Of a stretch of 64,000 nt of DNA, positions 25,835 through 34,493 are shown in pieces. Under the pieces are notes generated by a model. The model was not told the DNA's origin. It did not search any database and was given only the letters and a program-made list of their open reading frames with translations. The position numbers and the translations under genes were made by a program. The first letter of the stretch is position 1. Each line of letters begins with the position of its first letter. Origin of the DNA: Alphaproteobacteria bacterium (GTDB taxonomy: Bacteria > Pseudomonadota > Alphaproteobacteria > Reyranellales > Reyranellaceae); the NCBI GenBank assembly GCA_019635875.1, contig JAHBYP010000002.1, forward strand, positions 930,001 to 994,000, given 5' to 3'.

Positions 25835-26185
25835 ATGTTTGCCGATCACGACGCCTACATTGCCGAGGCTCCAGAAGTCCTCCGCCCGCTGCTCACTCGA
25901 TTGCGCGCTCAACTTGCGCGCGCGCTGCCCGACGCCGAAGAAGTCATCGCCTATAGAATGCCAGGGTTCAGGATCGGACCATCCATCGTCGCGGGCTACG
26001 CAGCGTTCAGTAGGCAATGCGGCCTTTATGTTTCTCCTTCCGCCATCAAGTCACATGCCGACGACATTGCCGCGGCCGGGCTCAAGTCGACCAAGACTGG
26101 CGTCACCTTCTCGCCGAGCCAGCCAATCCCTGACGGGCTGGTCAAGAAGCTCGCCCTGGCTTCTCGAAGGGATCAAAGTCGCTGA
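25835..26185 (+). CDS. DUF1801 (YdhG-like) protein
   Basis: 116 aa. FADHDAYIAEAPEVLRPLL, then LPDAEEVIAYRMPGFR (the highly conserved DUF1801 core) and a C-terminal SPSQPIPDGLVKKL segment. Family members include iron-chaperone-like YdhG proteins; the role is poorly known. ATG 25835 matches the domain start though it has no good ribosome site; longer in-frame starts exist from 25697. Base composition in this stretch is noticeably less G+C-rich than in the flanking genes. Confidence 0.8.
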   Translation: MFADHDAYIAEAPEVLRPLLTRLRAQLARALPDAEEVIAYRMPGFRIGPSIVAGYAAFSRQCGLYVSPSAIKSHADDIAAAGLKSTKTGVTFSPSQPIPDGLVKKLALASRRDQSR

Positions 26186-26309
26186 GAATCCGTTCCGAGA
26201 ATCACGGATGGACATATCTGCCTGGCGTATTGCCGCCCGGGATACGATCAAGGTGCCGACCGCGCGGTAGGTGGTGCCGTGGCCGACGAGAGTCGGATGC
26301 CGCTGTCGA

Positions 26310-27140
26310 TCAAACCGCCAGCCGATCGAGTTCGCGCCCGCCGCGGTCGAGCAGCAGCGCCAGCAGCGGGCCGCCGAAGCCGCAGCCGCCATCGACGGTC
26401 ACGCCCACGGCGCCGCTCACGATTCCCGGATGCGCGCGGTCGAAGCCGCGCACGGCGCGCTCGACGCCGGCGAAAGGCGCGGCGATCTGCTCGAAGGGAT
26501 GCGCGGTACCCCACCAGAACGCATCGCCCTGGCGCTCGAGCGGCATGCCCGGATCGACGCCGTGGTTGACGAATAGCAGGCGGCCGTCCTCGCTGAGCGC
26601 CGCGCGCTTGACCGCGGTGTGGAGTGGCTCGTGGCCGGCATGGCCGCGCACCGCCTGGCGCAGCGCGCCGGTCCAGCGCGCCGTCATCATCGGCCCGGCG
26701 CCCGCCGCGCGCAGGCCCTCGGCGATCGCCTCGCGGCCGGCATAGGCCTCGATGGTGGCGCCCACGCCGTGATGCAGCATCCAGCGCAGCACGTCGCGCG
26801 GATTGACCGCGAAGTGCAGCTGGTCGAGCTTGCTCCACATCTCCTCCTGCGCACCGCGCAGGAAGACCACGTCGCAGGCGCGCGCGCCGGGCCGCGCCAG
26901 CACGGTACGGCGCAGCCGCAGGGCGATATCGAGGGTCGCGGCGACATCGGGAGGCTCGCCGCCGGGCGGGCCGCCGACTAGGTTGCCCATGAAAACCAAG
27001 TGGTCGCCCGGCTCCAGCCGCGCCACGATGCGCGCCGCCAGGGCGGCCAGTCGCGGCGCCACGCCGTGGACCGAGGCGATCGCCCAGATCCGCCCGCCGG
27101 CTCTCAGTCGCGCGATCGTGTCGGTGATCGTGTCGGTCAT
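26310..27140 (-). CDS. Metallophosphoesterase-like protein lacking metal ligands (probable pseudoenzyme)
   Basis: 276 aa. The overall plan follows the PP2A/diadenosine-tetraphosphatase-type phosphoesterases, but the motifs are altered. The expected GDIHG is ASVHG (about residues 22-26), GDYVDRG is GNLVGGP, GNHE is GAQEE, and only the late NHG remains recognisable (LLFVNHGVDP). Most residues that hold the two metals are missing, so catalysis is unlikely. It may bind phosphate compounds or a protein partner. The start is uncertain, as no good ribosome site is seen. Downstream of CarD on the same strand with 89 nt between. Confidence 0.7.
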   Translation of the reverse strand: MTDTITDTIARLRAGGRIWAIASVHGVAPRLAALAARIVARLEPGDHLVFMGNLVGGPPGGEPPDVAATLDIALRLRRTVLARPGARACDVVFLRGAQEEMWSKLDQLHFAVNPRDVLRWMLHHGVGATIEAYAGREAIAEGLRAAGAGPMMTARWTGALRQAVRGHAGHEPLHTAVKRAALSEDGRLLFVNHGVDPGMPLERQGDAFWWGTAHPFEQIAAPFAGVERAVRGFDRAHPGIVSGAVGVTVDGGCGFGGPLLALLLDRGGRELDRLAV

Positions 27141-27229
27141 GGGCGGGATGGCACCCCCAGACGCAGGAGGGGCGGCGCGACGGGATTCCGCCGGCCGCCC
27201 CTCGGGCTTGGTCTCGCTGGGCGGCGCCC

Positions 27230-27964
27230 CTAGGCGGCCTGCTTCAGCACGCTCTGCAGCTTGAGCGTCGCGGCGTCCTTGTCGATGCGCTCGACGGCCG
27301 CCAGCTCGCGCGCCAGCCGGTCGAGCGCCGCCTCGTAGATCTGGCGCTCGCTGTAGGACTGGTCGGGCTGGCCGGCGTTGCGGTGCAGGTCGCGCACGAC
27401 CTCGGCGATCGACACCGGGTCGCCGGAGTTGATCTTGGCCTCGTACTCCTGGGCGCGGCGGTTCCACATCGCGCGGCTCACGCGGCTGCGGCCCTTCAGC
27501 GTCACCAGGGCGGTGTCCATGATCTTGCGCGAGCTGAGCTTGCGCAGGCCCGAGGTGCGCGCCTTGGCGACCGGCACGCGCAGGGTCATGCGGTCCTGCT
27601 CGAAGGAGATCACGAACAGATCCAGCGTCTGGCCGGCGATCAGCTTGGCCTCGATATCGACCACACGGCCCACGCCGTGCGTCGGATAGACCACGAAATC
27701 ACCTTTCTCGAACACGAACTCAACCATCTTCGGCTTGGCCTCGATCTTCGGCTTGGCGTCGACCCTGGGGGGCGCCTCGACGACCTTCGGCCTGGGGGTC
27801 TCCGGCCTGGACGCGGGGGGCTTGGGCTTCGACGCGACGAGTTTCACGACAGCCCTGGCGGCGGGCTTGGCCCGGGCTTGCACCCGCGCTGGCTTGGCAG
27901 CGGCCTTCTTGCGGGCGTCGGCCTTTGGCTTGGCCGCCGCCTTCCTGCTGCTCTTGGTCGGCAT
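27230..27964 (-). CDS. carD: CarD/CdnL-family RNA polymerase-binding regulator with histone-like N-terminal tail
   Basis: 244 aa. Residues about 1-80 are Lys/Ala/Pro-rich (for example KAAAKPARVQARAKPA), like the tail of eukaryotic histone H1. From FVFEKGDFVVYPTHGVGRV the CarD N-terminal domain begins; it contacts the RNA polymerase beta subunit. The helical C-terminal domain (MWNRRAQEYEAKINSGDP onward) binds DNA near the -10 element. Such proteins stabilise open complexes, mostly at rRNA and growth genes. GAGGAA precedes ATG 27964. Follows fdxA, as in many alphaproteobacteria. Confidence 0.93.
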   Translation of the reverse strand: MPTKSSRKAAAKPKADARKKAAAKPARVQARAKPAARAVVKLVASKPKPPASRPETPRPKVVEAPPRVDAKPKIEAKPKMVEFVFEKGDFVVYPTHGVGRVVDIEAKLIAGQTLDLFVISFEQDRMTLRVPVAKARTSGLRKLSSRKIMDTALVTLKGRSRVSRAMWNRRAQEYEAKINSGDPVSIAEVVRDLHRNAGQPDQSYSERQIYEAALDRLARELAAVERIDKDAATLKLQSVLKQAA

Positions 27965-28325
27965 CTTCCGGTTCCTCGTACGATATCCCGTACGCCTCAG
28001 GGCAGCCCCCGCAGACACGCCCGCCCCGCGCCCCCTTTACGCGGTATCCGGTCGGCGGTTCCGGCTTCCGCCCCGATTCCGGCGCCTCACAGGAGGCAAA
28101 ACACCCCTCTCCGCGATAAAGCGGCGTACGGGGTACCGGGATTGGGCAGAAACCAGCCTGACGACCGGGCGGCGGGGTCCCGCATGGACCTCCATCGGCG
28201 AGGGAAGTTTTACCACAAGATCGATAGGGAGTCGCGGGCAATGTTGCAGAAAAGCAACGCAATGGGCGCGTCCCGTTATGCACAGGACGCAGATCACCCA
28301 CTAAAAGTGAGGGCTTGCTAGCAAA
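27965..28325. other. Gene-free spacer upstream of carD
   Basis: 361 nt between fdxA and carD. It contains CGTACG twice, 12 nt apart (27977-27982 and 27989-27994, around ATATCC), just before the carD start, and an A+T-richer part (28200-28320). A separate carD promoter is likely. No gene or repeat family was found. Confidence 0.6.
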
Positions 28326-28661
28326 TCAGCGCTTGGCCGGCTCGGGGCTGAAGAATTTGTCGAACTTGCCGTCGAGGTCCTTGAACTCGTCGGCGTCGTC
28401 CGGCTGGGTGCCCTTGCGGGTAATATTCGGCCACTTGGCGGCGTACTCGCGGTTGAGCTCGAGCCAGCGCTCGAGATCGCCGTCGGTGTCGGGCTTGATC
28501 GCGTCGACCGGGCATTCCGGCTCGCACACCCCGCAATCGATGCACTCCTCGGGGCTGATCACCAGCATGTTCTCGCCTTCGTAGAAACAGTCCACCGGAC
28601 ATACTTCTACGCAATCCATGTACTTGCACTTGATGCAGGCTTCGGTGACCACGTAGGCCAT
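28326..28661 (-). CDS. fdxA: FdxA-type 7Fe ferredoxin
   Basis: 111 aa, electron carrier with one [3Fe-4S] and one [4Fe-4S] cluster. Cysteines at 9, 12, 17, 21, 25, 40, 43, 46 and 50 reproduce the Azotobacter ferredoxin I spacing, with the C-terminal Cys set [13 protein letters not shown]-terminal helical extension ([18 protein letters not shown]) is typical of FdxA. Located between the S4-protein and CarD genes in a conserved alphaproteobacterial order. Confidence 0.96.
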   Translation of the reverse strand: MAYVVTEACIKCKYMDCVEVCPVDCFYEGENMLVISPEECIDCGVCEPECPVDAIKPDTDGDLERWLELNREYAAKWPNITRKGTQPDDADEFKDLDGKFDKFFSPEPAKR

Positions 28662-28793
28662 CGGGCCCTCCCGAAAATGCGCGATGTCGCAAAAAAGCGG
28701 GCCGTTACTAACCTTTAGGCCGGGCAGGCGCAAGGCGCGGACAGACGCAGAATTGTCCCGATCGCATGAGCGCAGCGCCGCGGCCCGTCGCGA

Positions 28794-29048
28794 TCAGGAC
28801 CCGTCGACCTCCTCGTAGAGCGTGCGCGCCTCGGTCGCCGGGCCGCGCCGCTCGCCAAGCGCCAGCACGCGGACGACCTTCACGCCGCCGCCATGCGCGA
28901 AGGTCAGCACCATGCCCGGCGCAACGGTGGCATGCGGCTTGTCGGTCGGCCGGCCGTCGATGCGGAAGGGCGTGGTCTCGACCGCGCGCGTGGCCATGGC
29001 GCGGCTGCGGTAGAACCGCGCCTGCCACAGCCACTTGTCGAGTCGCAT
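28794..29048 (-). CDS. S4-domain RNA-binding protein (Hsp15-like)
   Basis: 84 aa. MRLDKWLWQARFYRSRAMAT is the classic S4 alpha-L RNA-binding start of Hsp15/YrfH proteins, which bind free 50S subunits after heat shock. The beta-strand part PGMVLTFAHGGGVKVVRVL follows. It begins 10 nt after the stop of the helicase gene, suggesting joint expression with it. Shorter than Escherichia coli Hsp15 because the basic C-terminal tail is missing. Confidence 0.9.
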   Translation of the reverse strand: MRLDKWLWQARFYRSRAMATRAVETTPFRIDGRPTDKPHATVAPGMVLTFAHGGGVKVVRVLALGERRGPATEARTLYEEVDGS

Positions 29049-29058
29049 CGCGCCGGCG

Positions 29059-32000
29059 CTACTTCTTGCCGAGCTTCAGTTCGAGCAGCTTGGCGAAGGG
29101 CGAATCCGATTCGGGCGTGTCGCTCTTCTTCTCGGTGGTGGCGACCAGGCGGAACTCCGGCCCGCCGGGATCGCGGCGATCGCGCGCGCCTTCACGACGT
29201 GGACCGTCGCGGCGCGGCCCATCCCGACGCGGGCCATCCTGCCTCGGCCCTTCCCGGCGCGGCTGATCGGCGCGCGCTCCGTTGGGCTGGGCGGCTTGCG
29301 CCTCGCGTGCCCGCGGCGGACGCTGCTCGCCCTCGGCCCGCGGCGGGCGCTCGCCGCGCGGCGCGCCGTCCTGCGGTCGCGGCCCGCGCTCGCCATCGCC
29401 GCGACGCTCGCGGCGACGATGGTGCTGCGGCCGGCCTTCGCGATTGTCGGGCCCGCGGCGCTCCTCGCGCTCGCGCACGAAGCGCGGCTTCATCGAGAAG
29501 CTCGGCTGCGGTCCGGTCTGCTCCGACGGCTGATGCACGCGATAGCCGAGATCGCGCAGGATCTCGGTCATCTCCTTCTCGGTGCAACCGACCAGCGACA
29601 GCATCTCGGCCGTGGCGCGGAAATGCCCGGGCTGCAGCACCGGCGCCCTGGGCTTGGCGCTTTCGTCGTATTCGATCCAGCGGCGTTCGGCCGTCGACCA
29701 CGCCAGCGGCACCGGGATGGAGCCGTCGGTCTCGCGCGAGGCCAGCGCCGAGCCGTCGTCGACCGGTTCCGCCGCGGGCTCGGGCTCGGCCGCCGGCGCC
29801 GCTGTCGGCGCGGCCATGCCGGGATCCTCGCCCAGCGCCGCGGCGGCGATCATCCACTCGGTGACGACCGGCGTGTCGCTCGCCTCGCTGCGCCCGGCCC
29901 TGGGCTGACGCTTCGCCGGCGGCGGCTCGCGATCCTTGCGCTGGCCCTCGCGCGAGGCGCGCACCGCCTGGCGCGCTGCCCAGGCCAGACGCTCGACGAT
30001 GTCGGCGCGGATCGCGCGCTCGCCCAGCGGCATGTAGCCGACGGCGGCGAGGAAGCCGCGATCCATTTCCGGACCCATGACCATCGACGTGCGGCCCTCG
30101 CCCGGCATCGACGGGGTCTCCTCGCGACCATTGGCGATCGCCCACAGCATGGCGCGCATGCGGATCGCCGCCGGCTTCAGCATGGTGGGGATGTAGACGG
30201 TATAGACGCCGACCCGCACGCCGACGCGCGCCAGCGCCTTGCGGTCTTCGTCGCTGACCGCCGCGATCTGCTCCTCGGCCGGCTCGCGCGCCATGGCGCC
30301 GAGCTTCTCGCTGAGTTGAAAGACCAAGCCGCGCGCCGGGCCCGAGAGTTCCGCGTCGCGCGCCGCCATCAGGTCGGGCAGGGTGGCGCGGATGCGCGCC
30401 TCGATCCAGCTCGCGCAGCGCACGCGCACCGCCTCGCGCTGCGGGCCGTCGAGCAGGTCGCTGGCGATCGGCTCGACCTTGGGCGACAGCGGATCTGGTC
30501 CCGCCATCAGGCGCGCCACGGGACCGCCGCCCCAGACGAGGCGCAGCTGCGGATCGATCGAGATCTCCTGGTCGGGCGCGGCCGAGAATTTCTCGACGCG
30601 CGCCGGGATCACGTCGCGCAGCGCCCGCATCGCCGTGGTCAGCACGGCGTTGCGCTCGGCCTCGTCCTTGGCGGTCTGGGGCGCGAAGCGGAATCCCTCG
30701 AGGCGGCCGAGCGATTCTCCCTCGACCGTGACCTCGCCGTTATCCGACACCCCCGTCATCAACTCCTCCGAAACGTTCAATCTCTTTACCAGCAAAGCGG
30801 TGCGCCGGTCGACAAAGCGTTGTGTGAGGCGCTGGTGCAGCGCATCCGACAGTCTTTCCTCGATCGCCGCCGTGCGCTCCTGCCAGTGCGGCGCGCGATC
30901 GAGCCAGCCGGCGCGATGCGAGATGTAGGTCCAGGTGCGCGTATGGGCGATGCGCGCCATCAGGGTGTCGATGTCGCCGTCGTAGCGCTCCAGCCGCTTG
31001 ACGTGGCTCTCGACCCAATCCTCGGGCAGGCGCTCGGCCAGCGACGTCAGATGGCTGAAGACCTGCGCCAGCAGGGTGGCGTGCTCCTCGCTCATCGTCT
31101 TGCGGAAGTCGGGGATCTGGCAGACTTCCCACAGCAGGCGCACGCGCTGGCTCGAGCGCGCCGCGTCGGCGATATCGCGCTTGTCGGCGAGGTTCTGCAG
31201 CGCGATGTGATCCTCGCCCTCGCGCGCCTGCTGCAGCACGACATGCGCCGGCCGCGCGTTGAGCGAGGACAGCAGCGACTGCAGCGAACGGAAGTCGAGA
31301 TCGCTGTTGCGCCAGTTGATGACGCGCACCGGATCGAAACGGTGGTTCTCGATCGCCTCGACGATCTCGCCGTCGAGCGGGCCGACCTCGGCGGTCGTGC
31401 CGAAGCCGCCGTCGCTCATGTGGCGGCCGGCGCGACCGGCGATCTGCGCCAGCTCGTCGGTGCGCAGGACGCGCAGGTTGCGGCCGTCGAACTTGCGCAG
31501 CCCCGCGAACCAGACATGGCCGACATCCAGATTCAGGCCCATGCCGATGGCATCGGTGGCGACCAGGTAATCGACCTCGCCGGCCTCGAACATGCCGACC
31601 TGGGCGTTGCGCGTGCGCGGGCTGAGCGCGCCCATCACGACCGCGGTGCCGCCGCGCTGGCGGCGCACCGTCTCGGCGATGGCGTAGACCTCGCTGATCG
31701 AGAAGCCGACCACCGCGGAACGGCGCGGGATGCGGCTGAGCTTCTTGGTGCCGGCGTACGACAGCTTGGAGAAGCGCGGCCGGGCGATGGTCTCGATCGA
31801 GGGAATCAGGCGCTGCAGCAGCGGCCGCATGGTGTCGGAGCCCAGCACCATGGTCTCCGACAGGCCGCGCGCATGCAGCAGACGATCGGTGAAGATGTGG
31901 CCGCGGTCGGGATCGGCCGCCATCTGGATCTCGTCGATGGCGAGGAACTGCACCGGCCGCTCGACCGGCATCGATTCGACGGTGCTGATGAAATAGCGGG

Positions 32001-32223
32001 CGTTGGGCGGCTGGATCTTCTCCTCGCCGGTGATCAGCGCCACCCTGGCCGCGCCGACGCGCTTGACGGCGCGGTCGTAGTTCTCGCGCGCCAGCAGGCG
32101 CAGCGGAAAGCCGATCATGCCCGACTCGTGGCCAAGCAGGCGTTCCATGGCGAGGTGGGTCTTGCCGGTGTTCGTAGGGCCCAGCACCGCCGTCAGGCGG
32201 CCCTGCGCGGGCGTCGCGTTCAT
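29059..32223 (-). CDS. Suv3-like DEAD/DEAH-box RNA helicase with long basic tail
   Basis: 1054 aa. Walker A GPTNTGKT (15-22), Walker B DEIQ (97-100) and the helicase C-terminal ATDAIGMGLNL and QIAGRAGR motifs place it in the Ski2-like/Suv3 group, known for RNA unwinding with exoribonucleases in mitochondria and alphaproteobacteria. After about residue 780 the chain becomes disordered and Arg/Pro/Gly/Asp-rich, with several near-identical RRDGPRR-type units; this may bind RNA or a degradosome partner. Operon with the S4 protein. Confidence 0.93.
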   Translation of the reverse strand: MNATPAQGRLTAVLGPTNTGKTHLAMERLLGHESGMIGFPLRLLARENYDRAVKRVGAARVALITGEEKIQPPNARYFISTVESMPVERPVQFLAIDEIQMAADPDRGHIFTDRLLHARGLSETMVLGSDTMRPLLQRLIPSIETIARPRFSKLSYAGTKKLSRIPRRSAVVGFSISEVYAIAETVRRQRGGTAVVMGALSPRTRNAQVGMFEAGEVDYLVATDAIGMGLNLDVGHVWFAGLRKFDGRNLRVLRTDELAQIAGRAGRHMSDGGFGTTAEVGPLDGEIVEAIENHRFDPVRVINWRNSDLDFRSLQSLLSSLNARPAHVVLQQAREGEDHIALQNLADKRDIADAARSSQRVRLLWEVCQIPDFRKTMSEEHATLLAQVFSHLTSLAERLPEDWVESHVKRLERYDGDIDTLMARIAHTRTWTYISHRAGWLDRAPHWQERTAAIEERLSDALHQRLTQRFVDRRTALLVKRLNVSEELMTGVSDNGEVTVEGESLGRLEGFRFAPQTAKDEAERNAVLTTAMRALRDVIPARVEKFSAAPDQEISIDPQLRLVWGGGPVARLMAGPDPLSPKVEPIASDLLDGPQREAVRVRCASWIEARIRATLPDLMAARDAELSGPARGLVFQLSEKLGAMAREPAEEQIAAVSDEDRKALARVGVRVGVYTVYIPTMLKPAAIRMRAMLWAIANGREETPSMPGEGRTSMVMGPEMDRGFLAAVGYMPLGERAIRADIVERLAWAARQAVRASREGQRKDREPPPAKRQPRAGRSEASDTPVVTEWMIAAAALGEDPGMAAPTAAPAAEPEPAAEPVDDGSALASRETDGSIPVPLAWSTAERRWIEYDESAKPRAPVLQPGHFRATAEMLSLVGCTEKEMTEILRDLGYRVHQPSEQTGPQPSFSMKPRFVREREERRGPDNREGRPQHHRRRERRGDGERGPRPQDGAPRGERPPRAEGEQRPPRAREAQAAQPNGARADQPRREGPRQDGPRRDGPRRDGPRREGARDRRDPGGPEFRLVATTEKKSDTPESDSPFAKLLELKLGKK

Positions 32224-32319
32224 GGCTCAGGATTCCAAGCGCCGTGGCGAAGCGCAAGCGCCACTGTACGCGGCCCTGGCGCTGTGTATCTTCGCCGGCA
32301 GGAAGAACGGGGTATCGTG

Positions 32320-32985
32320 ATGAAGGTTTCCGAAGCGGTTCTCTCGCGCCGGTCGATGCGCGTGTTCAAGCCAGATGCCGTGCCGCGCGCCACCGTCGAA
32401 TGGATCGTCGAGACCGCCAACCACGCGGCGTCCAACGGCAATCTGCAGCCCTGGAAGCTGTACGTGACCATGGGTGCGGCGCGCAAGCGGCTGTCGGCGG
32501 CGATCCAGAAGGCGATCGACGCCCAGGAGCCCGACACGCGCGAGTACGATGTCTATCCCAGGAACTTCCGGCCGGTGTACGACGCGCGGCGCAAGACGGT
32601 GGGCAAGCAGCTCTACACCCTGCTCAACGTGCCGCGCGGCGATTCCGCGGGCATGGAGAAGCAGTTCCGCAAGAACTACGATTTCTTCGATGCGCCGGTC
32701 GGCATGATCCTGTGCATCGAGCGCGACATGGGCGACGGCCAGTGGATCGACTGCGGCATCTTCCTCGACCAGCTGATGCTGCTGGCGCGCGAGAAGGGAT
32801 TGCACACCTGCCCGCAGGCCGCCTTCGGCCGCTACCAGGCCGTGGTGCGCCGCGAGCTTTCCATTCCCGACGACCAGATCGTGCTGTGCGGCCTGGCTTT
32901 GGGCTACGCCGACGAGAACGAGCCGCCCAACAACCTGATCGCCGAACGCGCGCCGCTCGGCGACTTTGCGACGTGGTTCGAGTGA
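32320..32985 (+). CDS. Nitroreductase-family FMN protein
   Basis: 221 aa. VLSRRSMRVFKPDAVPRATVE is the N-terminal FMN-binding helix region, and NHAASNGNLQPWKLYV is the conserved loop. The C-terminal LPQAAFGRYQ-equivalent segment (CPQAAFGRYQAVVRREL) also fits. It reduces nitroaromatics, quinones or similar substrates with NAD(P)H. ATG 32320 follows an immediately adjacent GTG, and AGGAAG lies upstream. Divergent from the helicase; 96 nt between the starts. Confidence 0.9.
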   Translation: MKVSEAVLSRRSMRVFKPDAVPRATVEWIVETANHAASNGNLQPWKLYVTMGAARKRLSAAIQKAIDAQEPDTREYDVYPRNFRPVYDARRKTVGKQLYTLLNVPRGDSAGMEKQFRKNYDFFDAPVGMILCIERDMGDGQWIDCGIFLDQLMLLAREKGLHTCPQAAFGRYQAVVRRELSIPDDQIVLCGLALGYADENEPPNNLIAERAPLGDFATWFE

Positions 32986-32988
32986 CCT

Positions 32989-33046
32989 CTGTCATTCCGA
33001 GCGAAGCGAGGAATCTCGAGATCCCTCGCTTCGCTCGGGATGACAG
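32989..33046. repeat. Family A palindromic repeat (copy 8)
   Basis: Compact copy (arms CTGTCATTCCGAGCGAAGCG and CGCTTCGCTCGGGATGACAG) between the convergent nitroreductase and flavodoxin genes. Confidence 0.9.
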
Positions 33047-33052
33047 GGTGCG

Positions 33053-33505
33053 CTAAACCAGCTTCACCCAGTCCTTCACCCAGGTCAGTGCGTCCTCGTC
33101 GGGCAACGGCTGGGTCGAGGCGTCGACCTCGAGCCGCTCGCCGATGCGCCGCGCGCCCAGCTCGGCGAGCCGCTTGTCCATCTGCTTGCCGCCGCCGCAG
33201 AACGTGTCCTGGTAGGTCATGTCGCCCAGCGCGATCACGCCGTAGCGCAGCGACGACAGGTCGGGCTTCTCGCGGCCCAGCGCCTCGTGCAGCGGGAACA
33301 TGTTGCTGGGGATGTCGCCCGAGCCGTGCGTGGCGCAGACGAACAGCAGTGTGTCGTGGTCGGCGAAATCCGCCGCCGTGGTGGCCTTGTCGGTGATCTT
33401 CACCTCGTGGCCGGCGCCGGCCAGCTCGGGCTCGATCGCCTCCGCCACCATCTGCGCGTTGCCCGATTCGGTGCCGATCAGGATCAGGATGTTCGACATG
33501 GTCAT
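33053..33505 (-). CDS. Flavodoxin domain protein (MioC-like)
   Basis: 150 aa. The FMN phosphate loop is IGTESGNAQMVAEAI (about residues 10-24), with the ATHGSGDIPSN loop following, as in MioC and the FMN domains of sulfite and P450 reductases. It carries single electrons for a partner not encoded nearby. Two starts are possible: ATG 33505 or ATG 33499. The first directly abuts a 28-bp palindrome and neither has a clear Shine-Dalgarno site. Confidence 0.9.
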   Translation of the reverse strand: MTMSNILILIGTESGNAQMVAEAIEPELAGAGHEVKITDKATTAADFADHDTLLFVCATHGSGDIPSNMFPLHEALGREKPDLSSLRYGVIALGDMTYQDTFCGGGKQMDKRLAELGARRIGERLEVDASTQPLPDEDALTWVKDWVKLV

Positions 33506-33533
33506 CTAATTCGGTATCCCGGTACCGAATTAG
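33506..33533. promoter_or_regulatory. 28-bp operator-like palindrome at the flavodoxin start
   Basis: CTAATTCGGTA-TCCCGG-TACCGAATTAG: 11-bp perfect arms around a 6-nt centre, markedly A+T-rich against its surroundings. It touches the flavodoxin start codon and is 106 nt before the divergent enoyl-CoA hydratase. A dimeric repressor binding here would block flavodoxin initiation. Confidence 0.6.
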
Positions 33534-33639
33534 CCAAGACGGGCGTCCGGCGCAAGGGGCCAAGCGGTCGCAGCGCGGAACCGGCGGTTTCACCGGTCCC
33601 GGCGGCCATGCCACTCTCCGCGGCCGAAGGAGAGATCCC

Positions 33640-34443
33640 ATGGCCTACGAGACCCTGACCTATGCGCTTGCCGATGGCGTCGCGACCATCACCCTGAACC
33701 GGCCCGAGCGGCTCAACGCGCTGAACCCGAAGCTGGTCGAGGAGCTGATCGCCGCGCTGGGCGCGGCCGGCGCCGATTCCGACGTGCGCGCCGTGATCCT
33801 GACCGGCGCCGGGCGCGGCTTCTGCGCCGGTGCCGACATTGCGCCGAGCAAGGACGGCCCGCTGGCCGGCAACGCCCAGCAGCGGCCCGATCCGGGGCCG
33901 GGCATGGATCGTCTGTTCAACCCGCTGATCCGCTCGGTGCGCCGCCTGCAGAAGCCGGTGGTCGGCGCCATCAATGGCGTGGCGGCGGGTGGCGGGGCCG
34001 GCCTGGCGATGGCCTGCGACATCATCCTGGCGGCGCGTTCGGCGCGTTTCGACCAGGCCTTCGTGCGCATCGCGCTGGTGCCCGACATGGGCTGCACCTG
34101 GTTCCTGCCGCGCCTGGTCGGCGAGGGCAAGGCCAAGGCGCTGGCCATGCTGGGCGAGCCGGTGATGGCCGAGGACGCCGAGCGCATGGGCATGGTGTGG
34201 AAGGTCTACGACGATGCGCAGCTGATGGAGGAGGCGCGCAAGCTGGCGCTGAAGCTGGCCGCCGGCCCGACCGGCACCTACGCCGCAATCAAGCGCGCCT
34301 ACGAGCAGTCGGCCGCCAATTCGCTCGACCAGCAGCTCGACGCCGAGCGCGACCTGCAGCGCCGCTGCGCCGCCAGCGAGGATCACATCGAGGGCGTCAC
34401 CGCCTTCCGCGAGAAGCGCGCGCCGAAATTCGCCGGACGGTGA
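33640..34443 (+). CDS. Enoyl-CoA hydratase/isomerase, PaaG-like
   Basis: 267 aa, crotonase fold. The oxyanion-hole segments GRGFCAGADI (around 60-67) and NGVAAGGGAGLAMACD (112-127) are intact. VRIALVPDMGCTWFLPRLVG matches the PaaG pattern in which an Asp (D149 here) and not Glu is the acid/base; PaaG isomerises 1,2-epoxyphenylacetyl-CoA to an oxepin. The assignment to phenylacetate use is inference, as no other paa gene is present. AGGAG lies 6 nt before the ATG. Confidence 0.88.
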   Translation: MAYETLTYALADGVATITLNRPERLNALNPKLVEELIAALGAAGADSDVRAVILTGAGRGFCAGADIAPSKDGPLAGNAQQRPDPGPGMDRLFNPLIRSVRRLQKPVVGAINGVAAGGGAGLAMACDIILAARSARFDQAFVRIALVPDMGCTWFLPRLVGEGKAKALAMLGEPVMAEDAERMGMVWKVYDDAQLMEEARKLALKLAAGPTGTYAAIKRAYEQSAANSLDQQLDAERDLQRRCAASEDHIEGVTAFREKRAPKFAGR

Positions 34444-34478
34444 GCTGCTTGCCGGCGCGGAGAGGTGTCCCTAAATTG

Positions 34479-34493
34479 TAGTCAGATTGACTA
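34479..34493. promoter_or_regulatory. Candidate toxin-antitoxin autoregulatory operator
   Basis: TAGTCA-GAT-TGACTA, perfect 6-bp arms, 14 nt upstream of the antitoxin ATG and overlapping the likely promoter. Phd/VapB antitoxins usually repress their own operon at such sites. Confidence 0.5.

Noticed and set aside
27141..27467. A longer N-terminus of the phosphatase-like protein
   Set aside because: The added region is antisense-like, Arg/Pro-rich and overlaps the carD 3' end in another frame.
29035..32223. A very long plus-strand open frame antisense to the helicase and continuous with the nitroreductase frame
   Set aside because: The nitroreductase begins at its own ATG with the correct domain start; the upstream part has no recognisable domain and is a shadow of the helicase.
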